Under the pieces are notes generated by a model. It was not told the origin of the DNA. It was given only the letters and a program-made list of their open reading frames with translations, and made no database searches. 64,000 nucleotides of DNA from Myxococcales bacterium (GTDB lineage: Bacteria > Myxococcota_A > Polyangia > Haliangiales > Haliangiaceae): assembly GCA_028287135.1 (NCBI GenBank), contig JAQBQE010000032.1, forward strand, positions 62,001 to 126,000. The letters are read 5' to 3'. Below, piece after piece: positions 1 to 9,964 of the stretch. Position numbers and translations under genes: made by a program. Each line of letters begins with the position of its first letter. The stretch's first letter is position 1.

Positions 1-529
1 ACGCGCGCGCGCCGAACAGGCCCTGCTCCTCCTCGTCGAACAGCACGACCGTCACCGGAGCGCTCCGGCACGGGACATCCTTGAGAAACCGCGCGACCGC
101 GAGCACGACCGCGACACCGCTCGCGTTGTCATTCGCACCGGGGCTGCCGGTGACCGTATCGAAGTGCGCACCGACGATGATCTCGCTGCCGGTGCCACCC
201 ATCGTCGCGGGGATGGTCGCGTAGACGTTCGCGCCCGTCGTGTACATGTGGAGCTGCGGCTGCCAGCCGATCGCCGTGAGCTGGTTGGAAAGGTACGTTC
301 GCGCGGTGGTGCGCTGCGTCGTCGTGGCACGCGGCGCGGTGGCGAGCTGCGCGACGGCGCTCGTCAGCAGCGACGGCAGCCACGGCGCATCGAGCTCGGG
401 TCGCGTGCAGCCAGCGGGCGCGTCGCCGCCATGGCCATCGACACCACCATCGGGCGTGTCCATCGGTGCTTCGCAGGCGATCAGGCCCGCGGCGAGCGCG
501 GCCAGCATCCGTACCTGGTGTTCGATCAC
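1..529 (-). CDS. M28-family zinc aminopeptidase lipoprotein (3' end cut by window)
   Basis: Only the first 176 codons lie in the window; the gene runs off the left edge. The GTG start at 529 overlaps the stop of the upstream gene as GTGA, so the two are translationally coupled. After an internal ATG at residue 8 there is a short hydrophobic segment ending in a lipobox (LIAC, Cys19), followed by a Gly/Asp/Ala linker, so a lipoprotein is likely. Residues 119-176 carry M28 peptidase metal motifs: GAHFDT (His122, Asp124), GANDNASG (bridging Asp134) and DEEEQG (Glu167/168). The family removes N-terminal residues from peptides using two zinc ions. The remaining metal ligands would lie in the missing part. 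Confidence 0.88.
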   Translation of the reverse strand, partial: MIEHQVRMLAALAAGLIACEAPMDTPDGGVDGHGGDAPAGCTRPELDAPWLPSLLTSAVAQLATAPRATTTQRTTARTYLSNQLTAIGWQPQLHMYTTGANVYATIPATMGGTGSEIIVGAHFDTVTGSPGANDNASGVAVVLAVARFLKDVPCRSAPVTVVLFDEEEQGLFGARA

Positions 530-1440
530 GGAACCAGCGCCGTGTGATCCGCGAGGGTGTAGTCGACCGCGACCTCGAGGTGGAAGTGATCGTGATGCGA
601 GACCGGATCGTTCTTCGGTGTCAGCAGTACGCGAAACCTGCCACTCGTCCCCACCACGGTCTCGACCGCGAGCAGAAGTGGATCGTTCTTCGGATAATCC
701 TTCTCGACGACCGCTTCGCGCCCGGCCTCATCGATGAACGACACGATGTCCATCGCGATGCCGAGCGCGTGACGCGACAGGATGTTCTTGGTCTCACCGT
801 TGACGCGAACATTGGTCCATCGGTAGATGCTGCCGAACTTGATCTCGCGAACGCCGGTCGCGTGCAGGTCGGTGCCGAGCTCGTGGAGCGCGAGGGCGAG
901 CTGACAGTCGAGCTTGTGGGGACCCTTGCGATACGCGCTGCGGTACGTGATCCCGCCGAGCGTCATCGTCCCGTTCTCGTCGGTCACGGTGACGGCGGCG
1001 ACGATCCGGCCCTCGGTCTCCGCGGGCTTCCACGGGATGCCGGCCGCATCGAGCTTGGTCTCGCACACCTTCTCGGCTGCGAGCATCTGTTCGGTCGGTG
1101 GCCACGCATAGCCGCGCGGCATGTTGGTGACGCTGCGCAGGCTCGAGGCCGTCGGCGTGCGCGCGATCAGCGTCTTCTTCGACTTCTTTGATTTCTTCGA
1201 TTTCTTCGATTTTTTCGACTTCTTCGCGACCAGCTTGGACTTCTTGGCCGTCGACTTCTTGGCCGTCGACTTCTTGGCCGTCGCCTTCTTGGCCGTCGCC
1301 TTCTTCGGCGCCGGCGACGGCGGGGACGCGGCCGGCGTGGTGACCGGTCCATCGGTGGCTGCCGCGATCTCGGCCCTCGCCAGCGTCGGTGCGAGCGCCA
1401 CCCCCGCGGCGAGCACCAATGCGAGGAACGGCCGCGACAT
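526..1440 (-). CDS. Secreted extensin-like_C / M15-fold protein with Lys-rich linker
   Basis: A 304-aa protein with a Sec signal peptide (residues 1-23, ending ARA). Residues 46-90 are a low-complexity Lys/Ala/Ser/Thr linker made of repeated KKS and KKATA units. From about residue 105 the sequence resembles the extensin-like C-terminal domain (Pfam 06904 type, related to D-Ala-D-Ala peptidases). It has the conserved Cys-Leu-Ala-Leu region around 179, HALGIAMDI (His224, Asp231) and HHDHFHLEV near 282-290, the usual metal-site positions of this fold. A role in binding or cleaving peptidoglycan is inferred; the cationic linker could bind anionic wall polymers. It is coupled to the M28 peptidase by a GTGA overlap. 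Confidence 0.8.
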   Translation of the reverse strand: MSRPFLALVLAAGVALAPTLARAEIAAATDGPVTTPAASPPSPAPKKATAKKATAKKSTAKKSTAKKSKLVAKKSKKSKKSKKSKKSKKTLIARTPTASSLRSVTNMPRGYAWPPTEQMLAAEKVCETKLDAAGIPWKPAETEGRIVAAVTVTDENGTMTLGGITYRSAYRKGPHKLDCQLALALHELGTDLHATGVREIKFGSIYRWTNVRVNGETKNILSRHALGIAMDIVSFIDEAGREAVVEKDYPKNDPLLLAVETVVGTSGRFRVLLTPKNDPVSHHDHFHLEVAVDYTLADHTALVP

Positions 1441-1447
1441 CCCCTGA

Positions 1448-1453
1448 ACCTTA
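1448..1453 (-). promoter_or_regulatory. -10-like hexamer TAAGGT, 7 nt before the start at 1440
   Basis: Reading leftward, TAAGGT is followed by seven bases and then the ATG of the extensin-like gene. T1, A2 and T6 of the sigma-70 -10 consensus are kept. The spacing would give a leaderless or near-leaderless mRNA. No convincing -35 box is seen. Confidence 0.4.
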
Positions 1454-1458
1454 GCAGG

Positions 1459-1464
1459 TAGGCT
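1459..1464 (+). promoter_or_regulatory. -10-like hexamer TAGGCT, 6 nt before the start at 1471
   Basis: TAGGCT followed by six bases and ATG. It lies back to back with the TAAGGT of the divergent gene, so both promoters would share a 30-bp intergenic region. Confidence 0.4.
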
Positions 1465-1470
1465 CGCCCG

Positions 1471-4146
1471 ATGGACCTGGAACTACGTGAGGCGCTAGCC
1501 CTCGCGGAAGATCGTGATGTAGCGCTCGCACACTTGCTACCCGGTAGCGAGGACCACGATTACTTTCGCTGTCTGCGTGCGCAGCATGCGGGCGCGCTCG
1601 ACGACGCGGACGCGATCATCCACGCGTGGCCAGAGCGCCACGGCCAGACCGAGCGTTACCGGCGCCTCCAGCTGCGTCAGCTGTTGCTGCGCGTGACCGG
1701 CGACACACCGGCCCTGGCAGCCGATAACGTCCGTGACTGGTTCGGTGTCAGCCACTGGCACGAGGCCGAGGTCGAATCCATCGATCCGACGCGACCGACG
1801 CGGATCGCCGAGGGTGCGTTCGATGGTGCTCGCCTGCTCCAGCAAGCGATGGAGCACGACAGCCATCTGTCCCAGGTCACCGACGAGGGCCTGTACGAGC
1901 TGCTCGAGCGGCCTCTCGATCCACCGCGGCGGCGCGTCCTGCTCGGTCGGATCGGTCATACGCCGCAACCGGCGCTGGTCGAGCAGATCGCGCTCGATCT
2001 CGAGGCAAAGCAGAGCGGAGGCTTCGGTTCACTCGCCATTCACGACCAGCTGACGCACGAGCAGTTGCTGGCGCTCGCCACGCATCATCCCGAGCTGACG
2101 GGGCACCTCGGCTGGGTGTCCGCGGTGATCAAGCGCATGATCCCGCTGCGCGCGAACGTCGATCTCGAGCTCGACCGCGAGGCTCGCCACGCGTACCTCC
2201 TGGCGTTGTGGACGTTCGTCGCGGACCTTCCGCCCGCGATCAACTCGCTCAAGGCGCACATCCTGTGGCACCTGCTCGATGCCGGCCGACAGCTCGCTAC
2301 GCCGCCCGATCCGCAGCTGTTCGCGACTTATCTCCAGCTCCCCCGCGCGGCGGACTATCTGGCCCGCGACTGGATCGATCGTGTCCGCCGCGACGATGTG
2401 GCGCAGCTCGGCCACGACTTCCGCTCGGTGACCGGGCTGCCACCAGCCGGCGATGACGAGCAACTGGTGCGCGAGCTGCTGGCCGCCCAGCTCGATGCGG
2501 CGGAGTCGTTCGCACGCTGGCTCGATCGCAGCTGGCTCGATACCGAGATCGCGACCGCACGTCTGTTGTTCGGGCGAGGCGACACCGATCGCGCCACGCT
2601 CGCACTCGGACCTGCACGTGCGGCAGCGCTGCGCGAACGGATCGAGCTGTCGTGGTGCCTGCACAATCCGACGCGGTTCGGGATCGACGAGCCGGTCGTG
2701 CTCGAGGCCGACGTCAAGCATGTGCCCGAGCTCGTCGTGAAGGTGTTCCGGATCGACCCGCTCGCGTACTTCCAGAACCAGAAGCGCGCCGTGGGCCCCG
2801 ACCTCGATCTCGATGGCCTCGCTGCGAGTCACGAGATCGTCCTCGAGCTCCGCGAGCCGGCGGTGTGTCGGGTCCGCCGTCGGATCGAGCTCCCGATGTG
2901 TGTGCGCGCCGGCACCTACGTCATCGATCTGATCGGAAACGGGATGTCGAGCCGCGCCGTGATCCAGAAGGGACGGCTGCGCCAGATGATGCGGATCGGA
3001 GGCACCGGTCATCACGTCACGATCGTCGACGAGGCGGGACGTCCACGACCGGACGCGCGCGCCTGGATCGGAGACCGCGAGTACCTCCCCGACGCCACGG
3101 GGACGTTCATCGTCCCGTTCTCGACGGCCCCGGGGCGGACGCCCGCGCTGCTGTTCTGCGGCGACCTCGCGACCGTCCAGGACCTCACGCTGTATCGCGA
3201 AGGCTATCAGCTGACGACGCACGTCATGCTCGACCGCGAGTCACTGACCGCCGGCCGGACCGCGACCGCGATCGTGCGGGCGTCGTTGACCAACAACGGA
3301 GCACCGGTCTCGCTGTCCGTCCTCCAGCGCACGAGCTGGGACGTCACGTTGACCGACGCCCACGGCGTCGCGACGACGAAGTCATCGCCACTCGTGCTCG
3401 ATGACGACGATGCGGCGGTCCTCGAGTGGCCGATGGGCGAGGACACCGCGCAGGTCTCGATCGCGATCCGCGGCACGGTCACGATCCGCAGCGAGCAGCG
3501 CGACCAGGAGCTCCTGGATCTGCGGCTTCGAGGTCGGAGCGATCCATCGAACGACCTCGATCGAGGCGCTGTTCCTGGCCCGCACCGAGGGCGGGTTCGT
3601 GATCTCGGCGCTCGGCAAGTCGGGCGAGCCTCGCGCCCACCGTCCCGTCACCGTCGGCCTGGTCCATCGCTGGTCACGGATGCAGGTCAACCTCGAGCTG
3701 GCGACCGACGCGCACGGCCGGATCGAGCTCGGGCACCTCCCCGGCATCTCGCGGATCTCCGCGACGCTTGGGACCGTGACCCCGACGTGGTGGATCGAGG
3801 ACCACCTCGGCAGCTTCGGGATCCAGTCCAGGGCTGGCAAGGATGTGGTCATCCCACTGTCGCCGAGCCGGACGGCTGCCGAGGTGATCCGCCGGATGTC
3901 GCTGGTCGAGACCAACGGTGTCCCGGTCCATCATCCGCAGGTCACGCTGGTCGCGCTCGAGGACAGCGTCACGATCCGTGGGCTGCGCGCGGGCGAGTAT
4001 CAACTGCGTGCCCCGGGCATCGGCCAGGTCTCGATCGTGGTGCTCGATGTCCGTGCCGAGATCCGCAGCATCGCCTTCACCCCTGGCGAGGTTGGCGAGC
4101 TGTCGCGCTCGGCGCCCGCGATCGCCGAGATCACGACGCGCGATGA
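1471..4146 (+). CDS. N-terminal part of a frameshifted ~2050-aa macroglobulin-like protein
   Basis: The ATG at 1471 opens a reading frame whose protein-like composition continues to about 3526. Beyond that, the frame to 4146 is Arg/Pro-rich shadow and the true frame shifts by one (see the entry starting at 3527). No signal peptide is visible, so a cytoplasmic location is possible. Residues 1-420 are mostly helical and Leu-rich. From about 420 on, the sequence looks like successive beta-sandwich (MG2-like) modules, for example around the VFRID segment near 424 and the stretch near 575-600 that resembles the MG2 edge strand. I saw no CxEQ-type thioester. The family assignment is tentative. Confidence 0.6.
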   Translation: MDLELREALALAEDRDVALAHLLPGSEDHDYFRCLRAQHAGALDDADAIIHAWPERHGQTERYRRLQLRQLLLRVTGDTPALAADNVRDWFGVSHWHEAEVESIDPTRPTRIAEGAFDGARLLQQAMEHDSHLSQVTDEGLYELLERPLDPPRRRVLLGRIGHTPQPALVEQIALDLEAKQSGGFGSLAIHDQLTHEQLLALATHHPELTGHLGWVSAVIKRMIPLRANVDLELDREARHAYLLALWTFVADLPPAINSLKAHILWHLLDAGRQLATPPDPQLFATYLQLPRAADYLARDWIDRVRRDDVAQLGHDFRSVTGLPPAGDDEQLVRELLAAQLDAAESFARWLDRSWLDTEIATARLLFGRGDTDRATLALGPARAAALRERIELSWCLHNPTRFGIDEPVVLEADVKHVPELVVKVFRIDPLAYFQNQKRAVGPDLDLDGLAASHEIVLELREPAVCRVRRRIELPMCVRAGTYVIDLIGNGMSSRAVIQKGRLRQMMRIGGTGHHVTIVDEAGRPRPDARAWIGDREYLPDATGTFIVPFSTAPGRTPALLFCGDLATVQDLTLYREGYQLTTHVMLDRESLTAGRTATAIVRASLTNNGAPVSLSVLQRTSWDVTLTDAHGVATTKSSPLVLDDDDAAVLEWPMGEDTAQVSIAIRGTVTIRSEQRDQELLDLRLRGRSDPSNDLDRGAVPGPHRGRVRDLGARQVGRASRPPSRHRRPGPSLVTDAGQPRAGDRRARPDRARAPPRHLADLRDAWDRDPDVVDRGPPRQLRDPVQGWQGCGHPTVAEPDGCRGDPPDVAGRDQRCPGPSSAGHAGRARGQRHDPWAARGRVSTACPGHRPGLDRGARCPCRDPQHRLHPWRGWRAVALGARDRRDHDAR

Positions 4147-7100
4147 CCTGCGGATCAGGCTCGTGACTCCGGGCGAGCGGACGCGCGTGCACGTGATCGC
4201 GACGACGTTCGCGCCGTCGCTGCTCGAGCTGCCCTGGATCGGCCCGCGTGGGGTCGGCAGGCGCAGCGACCGCGCGCGTGGCGCAACCTACGTCTCGGGG
4301 CGAGAGCTCGGCGACGAGTATCGCTACATCCTCGATCGCCGCAGCGCGAAGCGCTATCCGGGCCTGCTGCTCGAGCGACCGAGCTTGCTGCTCAATCCGT
4401 GGTCACGACGGACGACGACGACCGACGTCGCGACGGCGCGGGCCGGTGGCGTGTTCGCCAGCGCCGCACAGATGAGTGCCGGGCACGTCGGATCCGCGCC
4501 CGAGGCGAAGGCAACAGCCCCGGCGAACACCGAGGCGTTCGCGAGCTACGACTTCCTCGGCGCGCCCCCGGCAGTGCTCGCGAATCTGTGTCCCGATGCC
4601 GACGGCGTGGTCACGGTACCGCGGACCGCGCTCGGGTCGGCTGCCTCGGTGATCATCATCGTCGACGATCCGGCTGGCACGATGGTCCGCTACATCGCAC
4701 TGCCCGAGACCACGCTCGAGCCGCGTGACCTGCGCCTCCGGCTCGCTCTCGATCCTGCGCGCCATGCCACCCAGCGCAAGGCGATCCAGCCGCTGCGTGC
4801 GGGCGAGCACCTCGTCATCGAGGATCTGGCCACGGCCAAGGTCCATCTGGTGGACAGCGTCGAGCGTGCGCATGCGTACCTGCTCGCGCTCCGCGAGGAC
4901 GCGACCCTGCGTGAGCTCTCGTTCATCACCCGCTGGCACCAGTTGCCGGATCACGAGCGCCGCGAGCGCTACAGCAAGTACGCGTGTCACGAGCTGCACC
5001 TGTTCCTCTACTTCAAGGACCGCGCGTTCTTCGATGCGGTGGTGGCCCCGTACCTCGCCCACAAGCGGACGAAGACGTTCGTCGATCACTGGCTGCTCGG
5101 CGCAAACCTGTCCACGTATCTCGAGCCCCGGCAGCTCATGCGGCTCAACGCGGTCGAGCGAGCGCTGCTTGCGCGCCGGATGCAGGCCGGCGACGCGATC
5201 GGTCGGATCCTCGGCGACGAGGTTGCCGTCCTCCCACCCGATCCGAACCTCGACACCCGCCTGATCGACGGTCTACTCGGTGCGTCGACGCTCGATGGTG
5301 ACGAAGGAATCGCGACCGCTCACGCCGACGCCTTCGAGATGGCCGAGGAGAGTTACCCAAGCCCGATGGCCTCGATGGCAGGACCCGACGGAGGTGGGTT
5401 CGGCAGCGCGCGCCCAGCAGCCCCGCCGCCCGCCGCGCCGCGCCGCCCTGCTGCGAAGACGATGCAGCGCGAGCAGGCAAAGAAGAAGAGCGACTCGCGC
5501 GGCCGCGCAGCCGACGACGACTTCGCGGATCACGATGGTGAGGCGGAAGCACCCACGCCGATGTACCGCACCGTCGACAAGACGCAGGAGTGGGCCGAGA
5601 CCAACTGGTGGCAACGGACTCCGGCGCAGAGCACCGCATCGATGATCCAGCCCAACCGACTGTGGCGCGATCTCGCGGAGCACCGCGACGGACCGTTCCT
5701 GTCGCCGGGCCTCGGCCTCGCGACCGGAAGCTTTGCCGAGGCGATGTGCGCGCTCGCGGTCACCGACCTGGCGTTCGTTGCGCCGTCCCACACGATCACG
5801 CCCGAGGGCCCGCGCCTGACGATCGCGGCGGCAGGCAACGCGCTCGCCGGCTCGTCGCAGCTGGTCGATGGCGAGCTGATCACCGGCGGTGCACCGCTCG
5901 TGGTCGGCATGAGCTTCGTGCGCAGTGACGATCGGCATGACTGGGTCAACGGCGAGCAGGTCGACAAGTACGTCGACGGGCCGTTTGCGACCGGCGTCGT
6001 CTATACTTGCCTGGTCGTCCTCGCGAACCCCACGAGCTCACGGCAGCGGATCGCCGCGCTCGTCCAGGTTCCGCGCGGGAGCATTCCGGTCGCCGGTGCG
6101 CGCGCGACCCAGACGATCGACGTCGTGCTCGAGCCCTATGGGACGCACGGGCACGAGTACTCGTTCTACTTCCCGGCGCCGGGAACGTGGAGTCAGTTCC
6201 CCGTGCATGTCAGCCGCGCCGGGACGATCGTCGCAGCAGCACCGGGGGGTACGCTCGAGGTCGTCAGCGGCGGCGCGACGGCCGATCCGCGGTCGTGGCC
6301 GTACATCTCGCAACGTGCGCCTCTCGTCGAGCTGACCACCTACCTCGCGACGGCGAACCTCAAGGCGATCGATCTGAGCCGGATGGCGTGGCGCCTGCGC
6401 GACCGCACCGCCTACCACCAGATCATCTCCGTGCTCGAGCAGCGCCGCGCGTTCGACGCGACCGCGTGGGGGTACTCGCTCCAGCACGGGGATGCGCCGC
6501 GGATCCGCGTGTTCCTGCGATCGCTCGACGCGCAGCTGCTCGCTGCGGGTCCCGTCCTCGACATGCTCGGTCTCGATGCGGAGGATCTCGATGCCTACGA
6601 GCACCTCGAGCACGCACCTCTGATCAACGCCCGTGCCCATCGGCTCGGACCCAAGCTCCGCATCCTCAACGACGGGCTGGCCGCGCAGTACACGCGGTTC
6701 CTCGAGCTCGTCAGCCATCGCGCGTCTCCGACCGCGGAGGATCTGCTGGCCGCGACCGCCTACCTGCTCGCGCAGGACCGCCTCGAGGCCGCGCTCGCGA
6801 TGTTCGCGCGGGTCGACCCGAGCAAACTTGCGGATCGCATGCAGCACGACTACCTCGCCGCATTCACGGCGTGCATCGCAGGTGACCTCGGTCGCGCCCG
6901 GCACCTCGCAACGCCATGGCGCGAGCTGCCGGTCGATCGGTGGCGCCATCGGTTCGCCGCGCTGCTCGCGATGCTCGACGAGCTCGACGGCATCGCACCC
7001 GCCGCCGTGATCGACCCGCGCAGCCGCGATCAGCAGCACGCGGAGCTCGCCTCACGGCAACCGACCTTCGATCTCGCGCTCGGTCGCGAGGGCATCGTGA

Positions 7101-7627
7101 TCCGCAGCTCGCATATCGCCGCGCTCGAGCTCCGGTTCTTCGAGATGGACATCGAGCTGCTGTTCTCGCGCCAGCCGTTCGTCCAGAGCGATGTCTCTCG
7201 GTTCTCGTTCATCGAGCCCGGCCACCGCGAGCACCTCGAGCAGCTCGCACCCGAACAGCGGGTCCCATGGCCGGCGGCGCTGCGCGGCAAGAACGTCGTC
7301 GTCGAGGCGGTGGGTGCGGGGCAGCGCAAGGCCAAGGTCCACTACGCCAACGATCTGTCGACGACCGTGTCGAACCAGGTCGGCCAGATCCGCGTGAGTC
7401 GCGCCTCCGATCACGCGTCGTTGCCCGCGACCTACGTCAAGGTCTACGCGCGCAAGCAAGGCGGTCAGGTCACGTTCTACAAGGACGGCTATACCGATCT
7501 GCGAGGCTGGTTCGAGTACGCGACGCTGTCGACCACCGATCTCGATCACGTGGAGCGGTTCGCGATCCTCGTGTGCTCGGACCAGGCAGGCGCGGCCATC
7601 CTGGAGGCCAGCCCACCCACCAGGTGA
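3527..7627 (+). CDS. C-terminal part of the frameshifted macroglobulin-like protein
   Basis: This frame takes over from the 1471 frame at about 3526. Dropping a single base there (for example C3526) joins Leu-Arg to Phe-Glu-Val-Gly and gives one uninterrupted protein of about 2050 aa. The segment contains further beta-rich modules, a Pro/Ala/Lys-rich linker around 5400-5570, and a Trp/Leu-rich helical region (near 5070-5160) with the pattern WLLG-x-NLS-x-YL. No alternative start near 3527 is obvious; the first in-frame ATG after the shift is at 3680. It could be a pseudogene, a sequencing indel, or (less likely) a recoding site. The stop at 7627 is 15 bp before the kinase gene. Confidence 0.6.
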   Translation, partial: FEVGAIHRTTSIEALFLARTEGGFVISALGKSGEPRAHRPVTVGLVHRWSRMQVNLELATDAHGRIELGHLPGISRISATLGTVTPTWWIEDHLGSFGIQSRAGKDVVIPLSPSRTAAEVIRRMSLVETNGVPVHHPQVTLVALEDSVTIRGLRAGEYQLRAPGIGQVSIVVLDVRAEIRSIAFTPGEVGELSRSAPAIAEITTRDDLRIRLVTPGERTRVHVIATTFAPSLLELPWIGPRGVGRRSDRARGATYVSGRELGDEYRYILDRRSAKRYPGLLLERPSLLLNPWSRRTTTTDVATARAGGVFASAAQMSAGHVGSAPEAKATAPANTEAFASYDFLGAPPAVLANLCPDADGVVTVPRTALGSAASVIIIVDDPAGTMVRYIALPETTLEPRDLRLRLALDPARHATQRKAIQPLRAGEHLVIEDLATAKVHLVDSVERAHAYLLALREDATLRELSFITRWHQLPDHERRERYSKYACHELHLFLYFKDRAFFDAVVAPYLAHKRTKTFVDHWLLGANLSTYLEPRQLMRLNAVERALLARRMQAGDAIGRILGDEVAVLPPDPNLDTRLIDGLLGASTLDGDEGIATAHADAFEMAEESYPSPMASMAGPDGGGFGSARPAAPPPAAPRRPAAKTMQREQAKKKSDSRGRAADDDFADHDGEAEAPTPMYRTVDKTQEWAETNWWQRTPAQSTASMIQPNRLWRDLAEHRDGPFLSPGLGLATGSFAEAMCALAVTDLAFVAPSHTITPEGPRLTIAAAGNALAGSSQLVDGELITGGAPLVVGMSFVRSDDRHDWVNGEQVDKYVDGPFATGVVYTCLVVLANPTSSRQRIAALVQVPRGSIPVAGARATQTIDVVLEPYGTHGHEYSFYFPAPGTWSQFPVHVSRAGTIVAAAPGGTLEVVSGGATADPRSWPYISQRAPLVELTTYLATANLKAIDLSRMAWRLRDRTAYHQIISVLEQRRAFDATAWGYSLQHGDAPRIRVFLRSLDAQLLAAGPVLDMLGLDAEDLDAYEHLEHAPLINARAHRLGPKLRILNDGLAAQYTRFLELVSHRASPTAEDLLAATAYLLAQDRLEAALAMFARVDPSKLADRMQHDYLAAFTACIAGDLGRARHLATPWRELPVDRWRHRFAALLAMLDELDGIAPAAVIDPRSRDQQHAELASRQPTFDLALGREGIVIRSSHIAALELRFFEMDIELLFSRQPFVQSDVSRFSFIEPGHREHLEQLAPEQRVPWPAALRGKNVVVEAVGAGQRKAKVHYANDLSTTVSNQVGQIRVSRASDHASLPATYVKVYARKQGGQVTFYKDGYTDLRGWFEYATLSTTDLDHVERFAILVCSDQAGAAILEASPPTR

Positions 7628-7633
7628 TACGAT
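7628..7633 (+). promoter_or_regulatory. -10-like hexamer TACGAT before the kinase gene
   Basis: TACGAT ends nine bases before the GTG at 7643 and overlaps the end of the preceding gene. It may drive a near-leaderless transcript of the kinase gene. Confidence 0.3.
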
Positions 7634-7642
7634 GACGACCTC

Positions 7643-8686
<1,044 letters not shown>

Positions 8687-8718
8687 GCGTCCCCGACCTG
8701 GCATGTCATATTGGCCGC

Positions 8719-9135
8719 ATGGTCCATCGCGGCGATCTGGCGGTCTCCACGCGAGGCCGTGGCACCTACGACATCACCCGTGACGTGCGGCAGGTCGTCG
8801 CGGCGAGTGGCGCCAAGGACGGCGTCGCGACCGTGTGGATCCACCACACCAGCGCATCTCTGATCATCTGCGAGAACGCGGATCCCGACGTCCGCCGCGA
8901 TCTCGAGGCGTTCATGGCGCGGCTGGTTCCCGACGGCGACCGGCTGTTCGTCCACACCGCCGAAGGCGAGGACGATATGCCCGCGCACGTGCGCAGCGTG
9001 CTGACGCAGACCTCGATCGGCATCCCGATCACCGACGGCAAGCTCGTGCTCGGCACCTGGCAGGGGCTCTACCTGTGGGAACACCGGACGAGCGCGCATC
9101 AGCGGCGAGTCACCGTCACGGTGATCGGTGAGTGA
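8719..9135 (+). CDS. YjbQ/UPF0047 family protein
   Basis: 138 aa, the usual length for this family. It carries the signature segments IHHTSASL with an acidic Asn-Ala-Asp stretch just after (residues 41-56), HTAEGEDDMPAH (79-90) and GTWQGLYLWEHR (112-123). YjbQ proteins bind a metal through conserved His residues and have weak thiamine-phosphate synthase activity when overexpressed in E. coli; the physiological role is unsettled. The ATG at 8719 was chosen because the conserved part begins within ten residues. A CATATT hexamer ends six bases upstream. The last bases overlap the next gene. Confidence 0.92.
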   Translation: MVHRGDLAVSTRGRGTYDITRDVRQVVAASGAKDGVATVWIHHTSASLIICENADPDVRRDLEAFMARLVPDGDRLFVHTAEGEDDMPAHVRSVLTQTSIGIPITDGKLVLGTWQGLYLWEHRTSAHQRRVTVTVIGE

Positions 9136-9910
9136 GCTCGCGACGACCGTTCGCGAGGCGATCGCGGCGCTCGCCGCGAGTGATCGCGCGCGCAAGCGGT
9201 TCGGTGCCGCGCAGCACGGCTACGAGCTCGCTCCTCCGATCCCGGTGGCCGAGGTCGAGCGCACGCTCGGTGTGGAGCTGCCCGAGGATGTTCGCGTGTT
9301 CGTGACCGAGGTGGCGAGCGGCGGCGCAGGCCCCGGCTACGGCTGGCTCCCGATCCAGCGCGCCACCGAGATCGTGACCGCAGCGCCGGCCAAGGTCGGT
9401 GCGCGGAGCTGGGATCCCGCGGCGTGGACCCGGGCGTTGCCGATCGCGCACCTCGGCTGTGGCTATGCCGCCGTGCTTCCGCTCGACGGTGGCGCGCGCG
9501 GCGAGATCTGGATCGATGCGCGCGCGATCGAGCTCGTTGCCCCGATCCACACGACGTTCACCGCGATGTACCTGGCGTGGATCGATCGCCTCGCGCGCGG
9601 TGCGCTCCCCGACGCGTACGTCCGTCCCGGCGTCTGCGCGTTCTCCGCGGCACTGTCCGGCTACCTCGGCGTGATGGAGCAGCGGCTCGGACTGCCCGAG
9701 AGCACGCTGGCCGGCGACGCGCTCCGCGACGTGCTCGCGCAGCTCGGGCCCGGGGCCATCGAGATCGCGGCGGAGTCCACCGGGCTGTTTGCGATCGGCG
9801 ATCGCCTCGACCCGTGCCTTGCGTGCGCGCATCTGATCGAGACGCTCGCGGGCGATGGGCTGCGCCGTGACGTGATCGCGGCGGGAACGCGCCCACGTCC
9901 GCTGCGCTGA
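9128..9910 (+). CDS. SMI1/KNR4 (SUKH) family protein
   Basis: 260 aa from a GTG that overlaps the end of the YjbQ gene by 8 bp, so coupled translation is likely. The N-terminal half has the SUKH pattern: a helix with a FGA-x2-H-x-Y motif, then PPI, a LGVELPEDVRVF segment around residues 50-58 and GGAGPGYGWLPI at about 65-76. SUKH proteins are often immunity proteins against polymorphic toxins or general scaffolding proteins. No toxin gene is adjacent here, so an immunity role is not supported by context. The C-terminal 120 residues are unassigned. Confidence 0.75.
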   Translation: MSELATTVREAIAALAASDRARKRFGAAQHGYELAPPIPVAEVERTLGVELPEDVRVFVTEVASGGAGPGYGWLPIQRATEIVTAAPAKVGARSWDPAAWTRALPIAHLGCGYAAVLPLDGGARGEIWIDARAIELVAPIHTTFTAMYLAWIDRLARGALPDAYVRPGVCAFSAALSGYLGVMEQRLGLPESTLAGDALRDVLAQLGPGAIEIAAESTGLFAIGDRLDPCLACAHLIETLAGDGLRRDVIAAGTRPRPLR

Positions 9911-9964
9911 TCAGAGCTCTCCCGAGGAGGAATCACTTGCGCAGCAGCGATCCTGCCGCATGCT

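Noticed and set aside
1471..7627. Thioester (CxEQ) of a true alpha-2-macroglobulin
   Set aside because: I looked for the motif in both frames and did not find it; the macroglobulin-like label is therefore only tentative.
9128..9910. SMI1/KNR4 protein as an immunity gene of a contact-dependent toxin
   Set aside because: No toxin or Rhs/CDI gene is next to it.
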